This document shows positions 50,193 through 61,158 of a DNA stretch of 64,000 nt, piece after piece. The notes below the pieces were generated by a model that was given only the letters and a program-made list of their open reading frames with translations, was not told the DNA's origin and ran no database searches. The position numbers and the translations under genes are program-made. Source of the DNA: Klebsiella sp. BIGb0138 (GTDB lineage Bacteria > Pseudomonadota > Gammaproteobacteria > Enterobacterales > Enterobacteriaceae). The DNA is taken from NCBI RefSeq assembly GCF_004342285.1, contig NZ_SMCV01000001.1:62001-126000 (forward strand), read 5' to 3'. Each line of letters starts with the position of its first letter. The first letter of the stretch is position 1.

Positions 50193-50984
50193 TCAGAATG
50201 GATAGTCGTTGTACCCCATCTGTTCAGAAATCTTACGCGCCGCGGTATGTAACATCGCCACGTATTCGTGCAGACGTTCTTCCGAGAAACGCAGGGTCGG
50301 GAACGAGATGCTCAGCCCGGCGATCACCACGCCAAAGCGGTCGAATACCGGCACGCCGATGCAGCGCAACCCCTCTTCCTGCTCTTCGTTATCTTCGCCA
50401 TACCCCTGCTGACGCACCTGATCAAGCACCCGCAGCAGCTCCTCGGTACTGGTAATCGTCCGGTCGGTGCTCCGTTTGTACTCGACGCCTTCCAGAATCT
50501 GCTCAACTTCGCCACGATCGCGCCACGCCAGCAGTACTTTACCAATAGCGGTGCTATACAGCGGGTTGCGACGACCAATACGCGAATACATGCGCAGGTT
50601 GTACATCGAGTCTATTTTGTGGATATAGACAATGCTGTCTTCATCCAGCGCCCCCAGGTGAATAGTCTCTTTCGTCAGGCGTGAAAGTTCACGCATCTGG
50701 ATGTCGGCACTGCGTACCAGATCGACATTCTGTAACGCACGAGCGCCGAGTTCGAACAGCTTCAGCGTCAGCGAGTATTTCTCTGACTCGCCTTCCTGCG
50801 CCACATAGCCCAACGATTTCATGGTCTGCAAAAAGCGATAAACGGTGCTTTTTGACATCATGACGCGCTGGGACAGTTCGGTTATGCCAATTTCACGCTC
50901 TTCACCAAGCGCCTGCAGAATGCCAAAAACCTTCAATACCGAAGAGACAGAATCTGGCTGCTTATCCAAATCTGCAACTGCCAT
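50193..50984 (-). CDS. kdgR: Pectin/KDG catabolism repressor KdgR
   Basis: IclR-family repressor of 263 residues; in enterobacteria it controls uptake and breakdown of 2-keto-3-deoxygluconate and related sugar acids. The winged helix is at residues about 28-75 (IGITELSQRVMMSKSTVYRFLQTMKSLGYV). The effector domain follows, with IGRRNPLYSTAIGKVLLA and GLRCIGVPVFDRFGVVIAGLSISFP. Divergent from yebQ. I did not find a clear KdgR operator in the 177-base gap. Confidence 0.95.
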   Translation of the reverse strand: MAVADLDKQPDSVSSVLKVFGILQALGEEREIGITELSQRVMMSKSTVYRFLQTMKSLGYVAQEGESEKYSLTLKLFELGARALQNVDLVRSADIQMRELSRLTKETIHLGALDEDSIVYIHKIDSMYNLRMYSRIGRRNPLYSTAIGKVLLAWRDRGEVEQILEGVEYKRSTDRTITSTEELLRVLDQVRQQGYGEDNEEQEEGLRCIGVPVFDRFGVVIAGLSISFPTLRFSEERLHEYVAMLHTAARKISEQMGYNDYPF

Positions 50985-51161
50985 TTATCACCTCATCGTA
51001 ACTGTTTTATAAAATTTAGAACCGGTTTTTATTATAAATTCGCATCACGGTAGCCGCAATCGTTCTTCTGCTCATTCGTTACAAATCTGCGACATACAGC
51101 CGAATAATCAATGCTAAAATCATTATCCAGAGAATAGTCACCACTAAGACGCACATTTAAC

Positions 51162-52535
51162 ATGGATAAAAACATTCCCGATGGCCTGCCTTTGCCGCAG
51201 CGCTACGGCGCCATCCTGACCATCGTTTTAGGCCTGGCAATGGCGGTACTCGACGGGGCAATCGCCAACGTGGCGCTGCCCACCATCGCCAGCGATTTAA
51301 ATGCCTCCCCGGCCGCCTCAATCTGGATCGTCAACGCCTACCAAATCGCTATCGTTATCGCGCTGCTGCCGCTCTCATTTTTAGGCGACATGGTCGGCTA
51401 TCGACGGATCTATAAAATCGGCCTGGCGCTCTTTACCTTCACCTCCCTGGCCTGCGCCCTCTCCTATAGCCTCGAGATGCTGACCCTCGCGCGCGTGGCG
51501 CAGGGTCTGGGCGGAGCGGCTCTGATGAGCGTCAATACGGCGTTGATTCGCCTGATCTTCCCGCAGCGTTTTCTCGGCCGCGGGATGGGGATTAACTCCT
51601 TTGTGGTTGCCGTTTCATCCGCAGCCGGCCCCACCATTGCCGCGGCGATCCTCTCCGTCGCCTCATGGCAGTGGCTCTTTTTAATCAATATCCCGCTGGG
51701 AATTGTTTCGCTGATCCTCGCGATGCGCTACCTGCCAGCAAATACCGGACGGAGTAAAATTACCCGCTTCGATCTCCCCAGCGCGATCATGAACGCCCTG
51801 ACCTTTGGCTTACTGATCACCGCGCTCGGCGGATTTGCTCAGGGCCAGTCCGGCCAGCTGGTGCTCGCGGAAGTGGTTGCGATGCTGATCATCGGCTTCT
51901 TCTTCGTCCGCCGCCAGCTGCAGATGACGGTTCCTCTGCTCCCCATCGACCTGCTGCGGATCCCGCTTTTTTCACTCTCCATTTGCACCTCGATTTGTTC
52001 ATTCTGCGCGCAGATGCTGGCTCTGGTTTCCCTGCCCTTCTTCCTGCAGTCGATGATGGGGCGCAGCGAAGTGGAAACCGGACTTCTGCTGACGCCATGG
52101 CCGTTAGCGACGATGGTGATGGCGCCGCTGGCAGGGTATCTGATTGAGAAAGTCCACGCGGGACTGCTGGGCGCACTCGGTCTGCTGGTGATGGCCTGCG
52201 GCCTGTTCGGTCTGGCGCTGCTGCCCGCATCACCTTCCGACCTGGATATCATCTGGCGGATGGCGCTTTGCGGCGCCGGTTTTGGTCTGTTCCAGTCGCC
52301 GAATAACCATACGATAGTCTCTTCCGCACCGAGCCATCGCAGCGGCGGCGCCAGCGGAATGCTGGGAACCGCGCGCCTGCTCGGACAAAGCATCGGCGCG
52401 GCGCTGGTCGCGCTTTTGCTTAATTTAGAGGGCAACAGTGGCACCCACAGCGCGCTGCTGCTGGCCGGCGGGCTAGCCGTCATTGCCGCGACCGTCAGCG
52501 GGCTTCGCGTGACCCAGCCCCGTCCGGGCAGATAG
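51162..52535 (+). CDS. yebQ: MFS drug-efflux-type transporter YebQ
   Basis: Major-facilitator permease of 457 residues, DHA2-like: VLDGAIANVALPTIASDLNASPAASIWIVNAYQIAIV (motif near helix 1) and GDMVGYRRIYKIG (motif A). Twelve to fourteen membrane segments. Substrate unknown; relatives export drugs. It is divergent from kdgR, as in E. coli. Confidence 0.92.
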   Translation: MDKNIPDGLPLPQRYGAILTIVLGLAMAVLDGAIANVALPTIASDLNASPAASIWIVNAYQIAIVIALLPLSFLGDMVGYRRIYKIGLALFTFTSLACALSYSLEMLTLARVAQGLGGAALMSVNTALIRLIFPQRFLGRGMGINSFVVAVSSAAGPTIAAAILSVASWQWLFLINIPLGIVSLILAMRYLPANTGRSKITRFDLPSAIMNALTFGLLITALGGFAQGQSGQLVLAEVVAMLIIGFFFVRRQLQMTVPLLPIDLLRIPLFSLSICTSICSFCAQMLALVSLPFFLQSMMGRSEVETGLLLTPWPLATMVMAPLAGYLIEKVHAGLLGALGLLVMACGLFGLALLPASPSDLDIIWRMALCGAGFGLFQSPNNHTIVSSAPSHRSGGASGMLGTARLLGQSIGAALVALLLNLEGNSGTHSALLLAGGLAVIAATVSGLRVTQPRPGR

Positions 52536-52559
52536 TCGCCCTCAGGTTTCAGGTAAAAA

Positions 52560-52589
52560 AAATCCGCGGCCCTGAAGCCGCGGATTTTT
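52560..52589. terminator. Bidirectional terminator yebQ / htpX
   Basis: AAATCCGCGGC / GCCGCGGATTT with loop CCTGAA, T-run on the + strand and A-run (T on minus) in front. Confidence 0.93.
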
Positions 52590-52613
52590 GTTTTTATTTC
52601 TGAACGTGCTGAA

Positions 52614-53495
52614 TTACTTCAGGTATTCCCCGCTACGCAGCGCTTCAATACGCTTATCCAGCGGCGGGTGAGTCATGAACAGTTCGCTCATCGACTTCGC
52701 TTTACCGTTAATACAAAACGCCATCATGCTGCTGGCCTCCTGCGGTTCGTAGCTGGTTTTCAGACGCTGCAGAGCGGCAATCATTTTCTCCCGGCCAACC
52801 AGTCTGGCAGATCCGGCGTCCGCATGGAACTCACGGTAGCGCGAGAACCACATGGTGATGATGCTGGCCAGAATACCAAACACCAGCTCCAGAACGGTGG
52901 CAACGGCAAAATAAATCAGCGGGTTACCGTTACTGCTTTCGCTGTCATCCCGGTTACCGCCAAGAAAACCGGCCGCAATCTGCGCAATAACGCGCGAGAT
53001 AAAGATAACGAAGGTGTTCACCACCCCCTGAATCAGCGTCATGGTGACCATGTCACCGTTGGCGATATGGCTGATTTCGTGAGCGATAACGGCTTCCGCT
53101 TCATCACGGCTCATGTTTTGCAACAACCCGGTGCTCACGGCAACCAGCGAAGCATCGCGGCGCGCGCCGGTGGCGAACGCGTTGATATCCGGCGCATGGT
53201 AGATGGCGACCTGCGGCATGCCGATGCCAGCCTGCTGCGCCTGCTGGGCAACGGTATTCATCAGCCAGCGTTCCGTTTCATTACGCGGCTGCTCAATGAC
53301 CTCCCCACCCACCGATTTTAGCGCCATCCATTTCGACATCATCAGCGAAACGATCGAACCACCAAAACCAAAAAGCAGCGCCATAATCAGCAGTCCGGTC
53401 ATGCTGCTTGACTGAATTCCTGTCAGGCTTAGCACCAGCCCGAATACCACCATCACTGCCAGGTTGGTCAACAGGAAGAGCGCGATTCGCATCAT
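52614..53495 (-). CDS. htpX: Inner-membrane zinc protease HtpX
   Basis: M48 metalloprotease of 293 residues that degrades misfolded membrane proteins, working alongside FtsH. Two N-terminal membrane helices, zinc motif HEISH (in [14 protein letters not shown]), and two more hydrophobic segments around residues 155-215. The third ligand glutamate is expected in [18 protein letters not shown]. Part of the Cpx envelope-stress regulon in E. coli. A short palindrome lies 43 bases upstream. Confidence 0.96.
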   Translation of the reverse strand: MMRIALFLLTNLAVMVVFGLVLSLTGIQSSSMTGLLIMALLFGFGGSIVSLMMSKWMALKSVGGEVIEQPRNETERWLMNTVAQQAQQAGIGMPQVAIYHAPDINAFATGARRDASLVAVSTGLLQNMSRDEAEAVIAHEISHIANGDMVTMTLIQGVVNTFVIFISRVIAQIAAGFLGGNRDDSESSNGNPLIYFAVATVLELVFGILASIITMWFSRYREFHADAGSARLVGREKMIAALQRLKTSYEPQEASSMMAFCINGKAKSMSELFMTHPPLDKRIEALRSGEYLK

Positions 53496-53537
53496 AATTT
53501 TCTTTTAACCTCGGTTTAACAAAACGCACTATGCGAT

Positions 53538-53556
53538 TACCCATATCGTATGGGTA
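53538..53556. other. Palindrome upstream of htpX
   Basis: TACCCATA-TCG-TATGGGTA, perfect 8-bp arms, 42 bases before the htpX start. It may be an operator or leader hairpin; I cannot match it to a known regulator. Confidence 0.5.
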
Positions 53557-53697
53557 GAACGTTAATTTTCAACCATCAACCCCCGCTAAGTCACGAGAAA
53601 GACACAACTTTACATTTTGTAGCATATCGCTGACATCAACGTCAGGTGTTGACATTTTGTATGTATTAATCAGGAAAAGCGGGGAGAGAGAAATGAA

Positions 53698-53722
53698 AAC
53701 GGGCACAGTATGTGTGCCCGTT
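53698..53722 (-). terminator. Terminator of prc
   Basis: AACGGGCACA / TGTGCCCGTT with a 5-base loop; the minus strand continues TTTC. It directly follows the prc stop. Confidence 0.85.
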
Positions 53723-53728
53723 AGAGAC

Positions 53729-55777
53729 TTATTTACTGACCGGTGGTTCCACCGCTGGCTGCTCTTTCTCAAGATGAGCGAGGTCGAGCGCGATGTGGAC
53801 CGTCTCATCAAGATACGGATCCGGTTCCTGGTAATCTTTCGGCAGATCGTCCAGTTTCTTCAGCGCCGGCTTGCCTTCGCGCTTCAGACGGTCGTTGATG
53901 CGTGCCAGACGCGTCGCATCGTCTTCTTCGTTCTCTTTCTCACGCTGGGCGTAATTCAGGGAGACGATATAGCGCTTATCTTTCATCGCGCTGTAGCGGG
54001 CAATGTCCTTCATGATGTACTGGAATTCCGGATCTTTGGCGATCCGCTCATCATGCAGCTTCAGCAGACCTGGTCCAAACGGCGTCAGATCGCCGGACTT
54101 CACATAGGTCGCCGCATTGACGCTATCCCACGGCAGCGCGTTATCTTCATACTGCTCACCGGTTTCGCGATCTTCGGTGCCGGTCGGCATCATGATATCC
54201 GGCGTCACACCTTTACGTTGAGTACTGCCGCCGTTGATGCGGTAGAACTTCTGAATGGTGTACTGCACGGAACCCAGCGCCGGCCAGTCAGGACGCAGCA
54301 TCTGATCGTAGATGCGGTTCAGCGAGCGATACTGCTGAACGGTGCCTTTACCGAAGGTTGGCTCGCCGACAATCAGCCCGCGGCCATAGTCCTGCATGGC
54401 GGCAGCGAAGATTTCCGATGCCGAAGCGCTGAAACGATCGACCAGCACCACCAGCGGGCCTTTGTAGTAAACAACGCCGTCCGTGTCGCTGTCTTCGCGC
54501 ACTTTACCGTTGTTATCGCGGACCTGTACGACCGGGCCGGATGGAATGAACAGACCCGAAAGCGATACCGCTTCGGTTAGCGCGCCACCGCCGTTACTGC
54601 GCAGGTCGATAACGATGCTGCTGACATTCTGCTTCTCCAGCTTCTGCAGCTGCACTTTGACGTCGTCCGTCAGTCCAACGTAGAAGCCAGGAATATCCAG
54701 GACGCCGACTTTCTCTTTACCGACGGTTTTCACCGACATTTTCACCGCGCGATCTTCAAGGCGGATACGTTCACGGGTCAACGTCACGATGCGCGTTTTC
54801 GCCCCTTTACCGGCAGGCAGAACTTCGAGACGAACTTTACTGCCCTTCGGCCCTTTAATCAGGGCGACAACGTCGTCCAGACGCCAGCCGATGACGTCAA
54901 CCATGCCCTTACCGGACTGACCGACGCCAACGATGCGATCGCCGACGCTAATGGATTTGCTCTTCGCCGCCGGGCCGCCGGCCACCAGCGAATTAATCAC
55001 CGTATAGTCGTCATCCATCTGCAGCACCGCACCGATCCCTTCTAATGACAGGCTCATTTCGGTATTGAACTGTTCGGTATTGCGCGGTGACAGATAGTTG
55101 GTGTGCGGGTCAATCTCACGGGCGAAGGCGGTCATCACCAGAGAGAACACATCTTCGCTGTTGGATTGCGCCAGACGGCGAATGGCGAATTTGTAGCGAC
55201 GGGTTAAGGTTTCGCGAATTTCTTTATCATCTTTGCCGGCGAGCTTCAGGCTCAGCTGGTCAAACTTAACCTTGGCATCCCACAGCGCGTTCAGCTCGGC
55301 CTCGTCTTTCGGCCACGGCGCTTTGCTGCGGTCCAGATTGAAGCTATCGTTGCCGGTAAAGTCCATCGGACGTTCCAGCACCTTCAACGCATACTGATAG
55401 CGCTCGAAACGACGTTTCTGCCCGAGGTTATACAGGTCGTAAAAAACGTCCAGCTTTCCGCTGCGCAGCTCGTCGCCGATCTGGTTCTTCTTCGCGGAGA
55501 ACTGCGCGATGTCGCTGGCCAGCAGCACGTTGTGGCTGTAGTCCAGTAGATTCAGGTAGCGATCGAAAATTTTTGCCGAGAAGGCATTGTCGAGATCAAA
55601 TTGCCGATAGTGAGAGCGCGTAAAACGCGAGGTCACCCGCTCACTGACCGTCGCGTGCTGCGGCTCTTCTTTCAACACGGGGATCTGATCGGCGCTGGTA
55701 ATATCGTCCACGGCGAACGCATGGCCTGCTATCGCTAGCAGGCCCGCAAGCGCGGTGAGCTTAAAGAATTTGTTCAT
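53729..55777 (-). CDS. prc: Periplasmic tail-specific protease Prc
   Basis: C-terminal processing protease of 682 residues that, with NlpI, degrades the murein endopeptidase MepS and processes FtsI. Signal peptide ends at AFA. The PDZ domain starts near residue 240 (LSLEGIGAVLQMDDDYTVINSLVAGGPAAKS). The catalytic serine and lysine lie in DRFSASASEIFAAAMQ and EPTFGKGTVQQ. ATG at 55777 gives MNKFFKLTALAGLLAIAG; an in-frame ATG 16 residues upstream would enter the proQ end. Confidence 0.97.
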   Translation of the reverse strand: MNKFFKLTALAGLLAIAGHAFAVDDITSADQIPVLKEEPQHATVSERVTSRFTRSHYRQFDLDNAFSAKIFDRYLNLLDYSHNVLLASDIAQFSAKKNQIGDELRSGKLDVFYDLYNLGQKRRFERYQYALKVLERPMDFTGNDSFNLDRSKAPWPKDEAELNALWDAKVKFDQLSLKLAGKDDKEIRETLTRRYKFAIRRLAQSNSEDVFSLVMTAFAREIDPHTNYLSPRNTEQFNTEMSLSLEGIGAVLQMDDDYTVINSLVAGGPAAKSKSISVGDRIVGVGQSGKGMVDVIGWRLDDVVALIKGPKGSKVRLEVLPAGKGAKTRIVTLTRERIRLEDRAVKMSVKTVGKEKVGVLDIPGFYVGLTDDVKVQLQKLEKQNVSSIVIDLRSNGGGALTEAVSLSGLFIPSGPVVQVRDNNGKVREDSDTDGVVYYKGPLVVLVDRFSASASEIFAAAMQDYGRGLIVGEPTFGKGTVQQYRSLNRIYDQMLRPDWPALGSVQYTIQKFYRINGGSTQRKGVTPDIMMPTGTEDRETGEQYEDNALPWDSVNAATYVKSGDLTPFGPGLLKLHDERIAKDPEFQYIMKDIARYSAMKDKRYIVSLNYAQREKENEEDDATRLARINDRLKREGKPALKKLDDLPKDYQEPDPYLDETVHIALDLAHLEKEQPAVEPPVSK

Positions 55778-55796
55778 GCCTGGCCCGGCCTCCGTT

Positions 55797-56471
55797 TCAG
55801 AACACCAGGTGTTCTGCGCGTACAATCATTGACATACCAGAAGTCAGCTGTACACGAACGCCATCTTTGGTGATTTCCAGAACGGTGGCGTCCATTGCAT
55901 TGTTGCCTGCTTTCACCTTCAGAGCCTGGCCAACGCTTAATGCGGTCAGATCTGATACAGGGGTATGACGCTCTTCACGCGGTGCTTTCGCAACGGCAGG
56001 ACGCGGCTTACGCTGTTCGGTGCCTTCTTTGCGGCGAACCTGAGGACGAGGCTTACGCTCACGGCGAGCGCCATCTTCCTGCTGACCCGCAGCGGCGGCG
56101 GCTTCGCGCTTTTTAGCCTGCTGGCTTGCGCGCTGCGCCTGAACGCGAGCTTTGGCTTCTTCGAGCTGCTGACGGGCGTGAGCCACATGTTGCTCTTCCA
56201 GTTCGCCACACGGGTTGCCATCAAGGTCAACGCGGATAGCGCCCGGCTTAACGCCGTACAGATAACGCCAGCTCGAAGTATAAAGACGTAAAGCGGCACG
56301 AAGTTGGGTTTTGCTGAGATTCATCTCCCCCCCAACACGCTCAACAAGATCCTGAAAAATACCGACTTTCAGGGGGCGAGCTTCGCCTTCAGCGCTGAAA
56401 CACTGAGGGAAACGTTCGGCCAGAAACGCGATAACTTCTTTACTGCTATTCAACTTAGGTTGATTTTCCAT
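55797..56471 (-). CDS. proQ: RNA chaperone ProQ
   Basis: FinO-family global RNA-binding protein of 224 residues (E. coli 232). N-terminal FinO domain (residues 1-~120, with [24 protein letters not shown]), basic low-complexity linker ([12 protein letters not shown]...[15 protein letters not shown]), and a small Tudor-like C-terminal domain. The shorter length comes from the linker. It ends 19 bases before prc and is probably cotranscribed with it. Confidence 0.96.
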   Translation of the reverse strand: MENQPKLNSSKEVIAFLAERFPQCFSAEGEARPLKVGIFQDLVERVGGEMNLSKTQLRAALRLYTSSWRYLYGVKPGAIRVDLDGNPCGELEEQHVAHARQQLEEAKARVQAQRASQQAKKREAAAAAGQQEDGARRERKPRPQVRRKEGTEQRKPRPAVAKAPREERHTPVSDLTALSVGQALKVKAGNNAMDATVLEITKDGVRVQLTSGMSMIVRAEHLVF

Positions 56472-56521
56472 GAAATTTCCTGATTACAACGGACGTAGCC
56501 AACAAGCCGCAGGCATGAACA

Positions 56522-56541
56522 GGCGTCATTATAATGACGCC
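56522..56541. other. Perfect 20-bp palindrome between msrC and proQ
   Basis: GGCGTCATTATAATGACGCC is an exact dyad, 51 bases upstream of proQ and 28 bases after msrC. No T-run is attached, so an operator or RNA-structure role is as likely as termination. Confidence 0.55.
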
Positions 56542-56568
56542 ATCGCTAAATGCTACGTTATCCGTTGA

Positions 56569-57066
56569 TTATCCTGCGACGTGGGCAAATATTTTTTGAT
56601 AGTCGGTCGCAGAAATGAGTTTTTCCAGATGTGCGACCAGTTCAGCCAGCCCTTGTTCATCCTCAACGGTGAAGCGGGAATACGCGGTGCTGTCGATATC
56701 CAGAACGCCAATAATGTGATTATTCACCTGCAAAGGAAAAACGATTTCCGAATTGCTGGCGGCATCACAGGCAATGTGACCATCGAAGGCATGGACATCT
56801 TCCACACGCTGCAGGCGATTTTGTGCCACGGCCGTGCCGCACACGCCGCGCCCAACCGGGATCCGTACGCAGGCCAGTTTGCCCTGGAAAGGCCCCAGCA
56901 CCAACGTATCGCCTTCGAGCAGATAGAAGCCTGCCCAGTTAACCTCACTCAGGCGCTCAAACAGCAGCGCGCTGGTGTTCGCGATCATGGCCAAAAAACT
57001 GGTTTCGCCTGCCATCAATGCCTGAAAATCACGGTTCAGATCCGCGTAAAATTCTGTTTTGTTCAT
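56569..57066 (-). CDS. msrC: Free methionine-(R)-sulfoxide reductase MsrC
   Basis: GAF-domain enzyme that reduces free methionine-R-sulfoxide. The 165-residue protein MNKTEFYADLNRDFQALMAGE... keeps the three conserved cysteines (ACVRIP, GVCGTA and IACDAA). In-frame codons to 57123 give 19 extra residues not found in the family. Divergent from letA. Confidence 0.95.
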   Translation of the reverse strand: MNKTEFYADLNRDFQALMAGETSFLAMIANTSALLFERLSEVNWAGFYLLEGDTLVLGPFQGKLACVRIPVGRGVCGTAVAQNRLQRVEDVHAFDGHIACDAASNSEIVFPLQVNNHIIGVLDIDSTAYSRFTVEDEQGLAELVAHLEKLISATDYQKIFAHVAG

Positions 57067-57198
57067 TATATAATCACTTAGTTGTCTTACTGCCAAACAC
57101 TTACTGCCTAATAAAATAAGCATTAAATGCGTTCAGGCTCAAGATGAATTCATTCCTGGGTTAAGATAGTGAGATACATTCATTCCTGTACGTAATAA

Positions 57199-58482
57199 AT
57201 GCCACTAAAAACACAACCGATTACGCCAGCCAAAAAGATGATCGTGCATGCGGTAGGTCAACCCTTGCCGCAGGCGCACTATCACCGCTGCCCCCAGTGC
57301 GACATTCTGTTCCGCTTGCCGGTGCTTAAGCGCAATCAGAGCGCGTGGTGCCCCCGTTGCAACGCGAAAGTTCGCGATGGCCGTGACTGGTCGCTTTCGC
57401 GCCTTGGCAGCATCGCGCTGGCAATGCTGGTACTGATGCCTTTCGCCTGGACGGCGCCGCTGCTGCGCCTGCACCTGCTCGGCATGCGTATTGACGCTAA
57501 CGTATTACAGGGCATCTGGCAAATGACCGGTCAGGGCGATCCGCTGACCGCGGCGATGGTGCTGTTTTGCGCCGTTGGCGCGCCGGCGCTGCTGGTTATC
57601 TGTATCGCTTACCTGTGGCTGGGAAACGTGCTGGGGATGAATTTACGCCCGGTGCTGCTGATGCTGGAGCGGCTCAAAGAGTGGGTGATGCTGGATATCT
57701 ATCTGGTGGGCATCGGCGTGGCCTCCATCAAGGTACAGGATTACGCCTTCCTGCAACCGGGCGTCGGGCTCGTCGCCTTTATCTCGCTGACGCTGCTCAG
57801 CATCCTGACGATCATTCATATGAATGTTGAAGAGCTGTGGGAGCGTTTTTATCCGCAGCGACCGGCGCTGCGCCCGGATCCGGCGCTGCAGGTGTGTACC
57901 GGTTGCCATTACACCGGTTTTCGCGATTCCCGCGGGCGCTGCCGCCGCTGCCATACCCCGCTGCGCCATCGGCGGCCGCAGAGCTTACAACGAAGCTGGG
58001 CCGGCTTGATCGCCTCAATGGTGTTCCTGATCCCGGCTAATCTGCTGCCGATCTCGATTATTTACGTTAACGGTTCTCGCCAGGATGATACGATTCTCTC
58101 TGGCATCATGTCGTTGGCGAACAGCAACATCGCCATTGCCGGGGTGGTGTTTATCGCCAGTATTCTGGTGCCCTTTACCAAAGTTATTGTGTTATTTACG
58201 CTGCTGGTCAGCATACACTTCAGGTGTGAGCAGGGACTGCGTACCCGCATTCTGCTGCTGCGGCTGATTACCTGGATCGGTCGTTGGTCAATGTTGGATC
58301 TGTTTGTTATCTCATTAACCATGTCTCTGATCAATCGCGACCAGCTCCTCGCTTTTACGATGGGACCGGCTGCGGTATATTTCGGCGCCGCGGTAATATT
58401 AACTATCCTTGCTGTTGAATGGCTGGACAGCCGCTTACTTTGGGACGCACATGAGTCAGGAAACGCCCGCTTCACCGACTGA
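57199..58482 (+). CDS. letA: Lipid-transport membrane protein LetA (PqiA family)
   Basis: Inner-membrane partner of LetB in lipid movement between the inner and outer membranes. The 427-residue protein has two PqiA-type halves, each with a zinc-ribbon (CPQCDILF...CPRCNAK near residues 34-55; CTGCHYTGF...CRRCHTP near 233-254) and several membrane helices. It overlaps letB by 32 bases, so the two are coupled. Confidence 0.94.
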   Translation: MPLKTQPITPAKKMIVHAVGQPLPQAHYHRCPQCDILFRLPVLKRNQSAWCPRCNAKVRDGRDWSLSRLGSIALAMLVLMPFAWTAPLLRLHLLGMRIDANVLQGIWQMTGQGDPLTAAMVLFCAVGAPALLVICIAYLWLGNVLGMNLRPVLLMLERLKEWVMLDIYLVGIGVASIKVQDYAFLQPGVGLVAFISLTLLSILTIIHMNVEELWERFYPQRPALRPDPALQVCTGCHYTGFRDSRGRCRRCHTPLRHRRPQSLQRSWAGLIASMVFLIPANLLPISIIYVNGSRQDDTILSGIMSLANSNIAIAGVVFIASILVPFTKVIVLFTLLVSIHFRCEQGLRTRILLLRLITWIGRWSMLDLFVISLTMSLINRDQLLAFTMGPAAVYFGAAVILTILAVEWLDSRLLWDAHESGNARFTD

Positions 58483-61084
58483 AGCCAGAATTAAAACCAA
58501 ACGTCGCATTTCGCCATTCTGGCTGCTGCCGGTGATTGCGTTCTTGATCGCTAGCTGGCTGATCTGGACCAGCTATAACGATCGCGGGACGACAATTACC
58601 ATCGACTTCCAGTCGGCCAACGGGATTGTCCCGGGGCGCACGCCTATCCGCTATCAAGGGGTAGAGGTGGGCACCGTGGAGAATATCTCCCTGAGCAAAG
58701 ACCTGAGTAAAATCGAGGTGTCCGCCAGCGTCAAAGGCGACATGAAAGACGCTCTGCGTAAGGAGACTCAGTTCTGGCTGGTGACCCCGAAAGCCTCGCT
58801 GGCCGGTGTTTCCGGTCTTGATGCGCTGGTTGGCGGTAACTATATCGGCATGATGCCGGGCCCGGGAGAGGCGCAGGATCATTTTGTCGCCCTCGATACC
58901 CAGCCCAAATACCATATCAACAATGGCGAGCTGATGATTCATCTGCAGGCGCCGGACCTCGGTTCACTCACCAGCGGCTCCCAGGTCTACTTCCGCAAAA
59001 TCCCCGTTGGCCGGGTTTATGATTTCTCGCTCAATGACAACAACCAGGGCGTGACCATCGACGTCCTGATCGAACGGCGCTTCACCAACCTGGTGAAAAA
59101 AGGCAGCCGCTTCTGGAATGTCTCCGGCGTGAAGGCCGATGTTGGCCTCGGCGGCGCGAAAGTTCAGCTGGAAAGCCTGTCGGCGCTGGTCAACGGTGCC
59201 ATCGCCTTTGACTCCCCTGCGGATTCCCAACCGGCTCAGCAAAATGATGAGTTCGGGCTGTATGAAGATTTGGCCCACAGCCAACGCGGCGTGCTGGTCA
59301 CCCTCGAACTGCCCGATGGCCGGGGGTTGAAGGCCGGTTCTACCCCGCTGATGTATCAGGGGCTGGAAGTCGGCCAGCTCACTAAACTCAACCTCACCCC
59401 CGGCAGTAAAGTGACCGGTGAGATGACGGTCGACCCCAGCGTCGTCACCCTACTGCGGGACAAGACGCTGATTCAGATGAAAAAGCCGAAGATTTCTCTG
59501 GATAACCCGAGCCTCAGCGCCCTGCTTACCGGCAATACCTTTGAACTGGTGCCTGGCGAAGGGGAAACGCGCAACCACTTTGTCGTTCTGCCGGCGGATA
59601 AATCCCTACTGGAAGAGCCTGACGTCGCCACGATCACCCTGACGGCGGCGGAGAGTTACGGGATTGATGCCGGGCAGCCGCTGGTGCTGCACGGCGTGAA
59701 AATTGGTCAGGTTCTGGAGCGCAAACTGACCGCTAAAGGGGTGACCTTCCAGGTGGCGATTACCCCTGAGTATCGTGGACTGGTGCACGGCGACAGCAAA
59801 TTTGTCGTCAACAGCCGCCTTGATGTGAAGGTCGGTCTCGATGGCGTCAAAGTGCTCGGCGCCAGCGCCAGCGAGTGGGTTGACGGCGGGATTCGCATTA
59901 TTCCCGGCGAAAAAGGGGCGATTCAGTCCAGCTATCCTCTGTATGCCAATATGGAAAAGGCGGAGGAAAATAGCCTGAGCGACGTGCCGACCACCACCCT
60001 GAGCCTCACGGCGGAAACCCTGCCGGACGTTCAGGAGGGTTCGGTGGTGCTGTATCGTAAATTCGCCGTCGGTGAGATTATTTCGGTCAAACCCCGTCGC
60101 AACGCCTTTGACATCGATCTGCACATCAAGCCGGAATATCGTCATCTGCTGACCAGCAATAGCGTGTTCTGGGCCGAAGGGGGCGCCAAAGTCCAGCTCG
60201 ATGGTCATGGTCTGACCGTGCAGGCGTCACCGCTGGCGCGAGCGCTGAGAGGCGCCATCAGTTTTGACGATCTCAGCGGAAACAGCGCCGCTGCGCGCAT
60301 CGGCAATAAACGCATTCTCTATGCTTCAGAAACCGCCGCTCGTGCGGTAGGCGGTCAGATCACGCTGCACGCCTTCGATGCGGGTAAAATATCCGAAGGG
60401 ATGCCGATTCGCTACCTGGGGATTAATATCGGCCAGGTGCAGACGCTGAATTTAATTACCGCTAAAAACGAAGTGCAGGCGAAAGCCGTGCTCTACCCGG
60501 AGTACGTTAATACCTTCGCCCGCGGCGGCACCCGCTTCTCGGTGATTACCCCGCAAATTTCTGCGGCGGGCGTTGAACACCTGGATACGATCTTCCAGCC
60601 CTATATCAACGTGGAGCCGGGTCGCGGTTCGCCGCGTCGTGATTTTGAAATTCAGGAAACGACGATCAGCGACTCCCGCTATATCGATGGCCTGAGCATC
60701 GTCGTCGAAGTGCCGGAGGCGGGTTCTTTGGATATCGGTACGCCGGTGCTGTTCCGCGGCCTGGAGGTCGGTACGGTGACCGGGCTGACGCTGGGCTCCA
60801 TGTCCGATCGCGTGATGGTCAAACTGCGCATCAGCAAACGCTATCAGTACCTGGTTCGTAACAACTCGGTATTCTGGCTCTCTTCCGGGTATAACCTCGA
60901 CTTTGGCCTGATCGGCGGCGTGGTGAAAACCGGGACCTTCAACCAGTTCATTCGCGGCGGTATCTCCTTTGCCACGCCGCCGGGCACGCCGCTGGCGCCG
61001 AAAGCGCAGGATGGTAAACACTTCCTGCTGCTGGAAAGTGAACCGAAAGAGTGGCGCGAATGGGGCACCGCCCTGCCGCAGTAA
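58451..61084 (+). CDS. letB: MCE-domain lipid tunnel protein LetB
   Basis: The 877-residue periplasmic protein has an N-terminal membrane helix ([20 protein letters not shown]) and seven repeated MCE domains, each recognisable by a pattern such as [39 protein letters not shown] or [18 protein letters not shown]. Known LetB forms a hexameric tunnel long enough to span the periplasm. ATG at 58451 gives [19 protein letters not shown] and the family's length. Confidence 0.96.
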   Translation: MSQETPASPTEARIKTKRRISPFWLLPVIAFLIASWLIWTSYNDRGTTITIDFQSANGIVPGRTPIRYQGVEVGTVENISLSKDLSKIEVSASVKGDMKDALRKETQFWLVTPKASLAGVSGLDALVGGNYIGMMPGPGEAQDHFVALDTQPKYHINNGELMIHLQAPDLGSLTSGSQVYFRKIPVGRVYDFSLNDNNQGVTIDVLIERRFTNLVKKGSRFWNVSGVKADVGLGGAKVQLESLSALVNGAIAFDSPADSQPAQQNDEFGLYEDLAHSQRGVLVTLELPDGRGLKAGSTPLMYQGLEVGQLTKLNLTPGSKVTGEMTVDPSVVTLLRDKTLIQMKKPKISLDNPSLSALLTGNTFELVPGEGETRNHFVVLPADKSLLEEPDVATITLTAAESYGIDAGQPLVLHGVKIGQVLERKLTAKGVTFQVAITPEYRGLVHGDSKFVVNSRLDVKVGLDGVKVLGASASEWVDGGIRIIPGEKGAIQSSYPLYANMEKAEENSLSDVPTTTLSLTAETLPDVQEGSVVLYRKFAVGEIISVKPRRNAFDIDLHIKPEYRHLLTSNSVFWAEGGAKVQLDGHGLTVQASPLARALRGAISFDDLSGNSAAARIGNKRILYASETAARAVGGQITLHAFDAGKISEGMPIRYLGINIGQVQTLNLITAKNEVQAKAVLYPEYVNTFARGGTRFSVITPQISAAGVEHLDTIFQPYINVEPGRGSPRRDFEIQETTISDSRYIDGLSIVVEVPEAGSLDIGTPVLFRGLEVGTVTGLTLGSMSDRVMVKLRISKRYQYLVRNNSVFWLSSGYNLDFGLIGGVVKTGTFNQFIRGGISFATPPGTPLAPKAQDGKHFLLLESEPKEWREWGTALPQ

Positions 61085-61087
61085 GCA

Positions 61088-61118
61088 AAACGCTCCGGTG
61101 TCCACCGCCGGAGCGTTT
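61088..61118 (+). terminator. Terminator of letAB
   Basis: AAACGCTCCGG / CCGGAGCGTTT with a 9-base loop; the T-run is short (TTTATG). Confidence 0.8.
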
Positions 61119-61158
61119 ATGATAAACTGCGCACCCTTTTTTCTTGTGGTGCGCACCA

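Noticed and set aside
51001-51161. Possible KdgR operator in the kdgR-yebQ gap (around AGAACCGGTTTTTA)
   Set aside because: The match to the KdgR consensus is poor; only the central CCGG dyad is clear.
53657-54580. 307-codon plus-strand frame opposite prc
   Set aside because: Overlaps the conserved protease domain of prc and shows no known motif.
60452-61156. Minus-strand frame opposite the end of letB
   Set aside because: Entirely antisense to a conserved MCE domain; no start signal.
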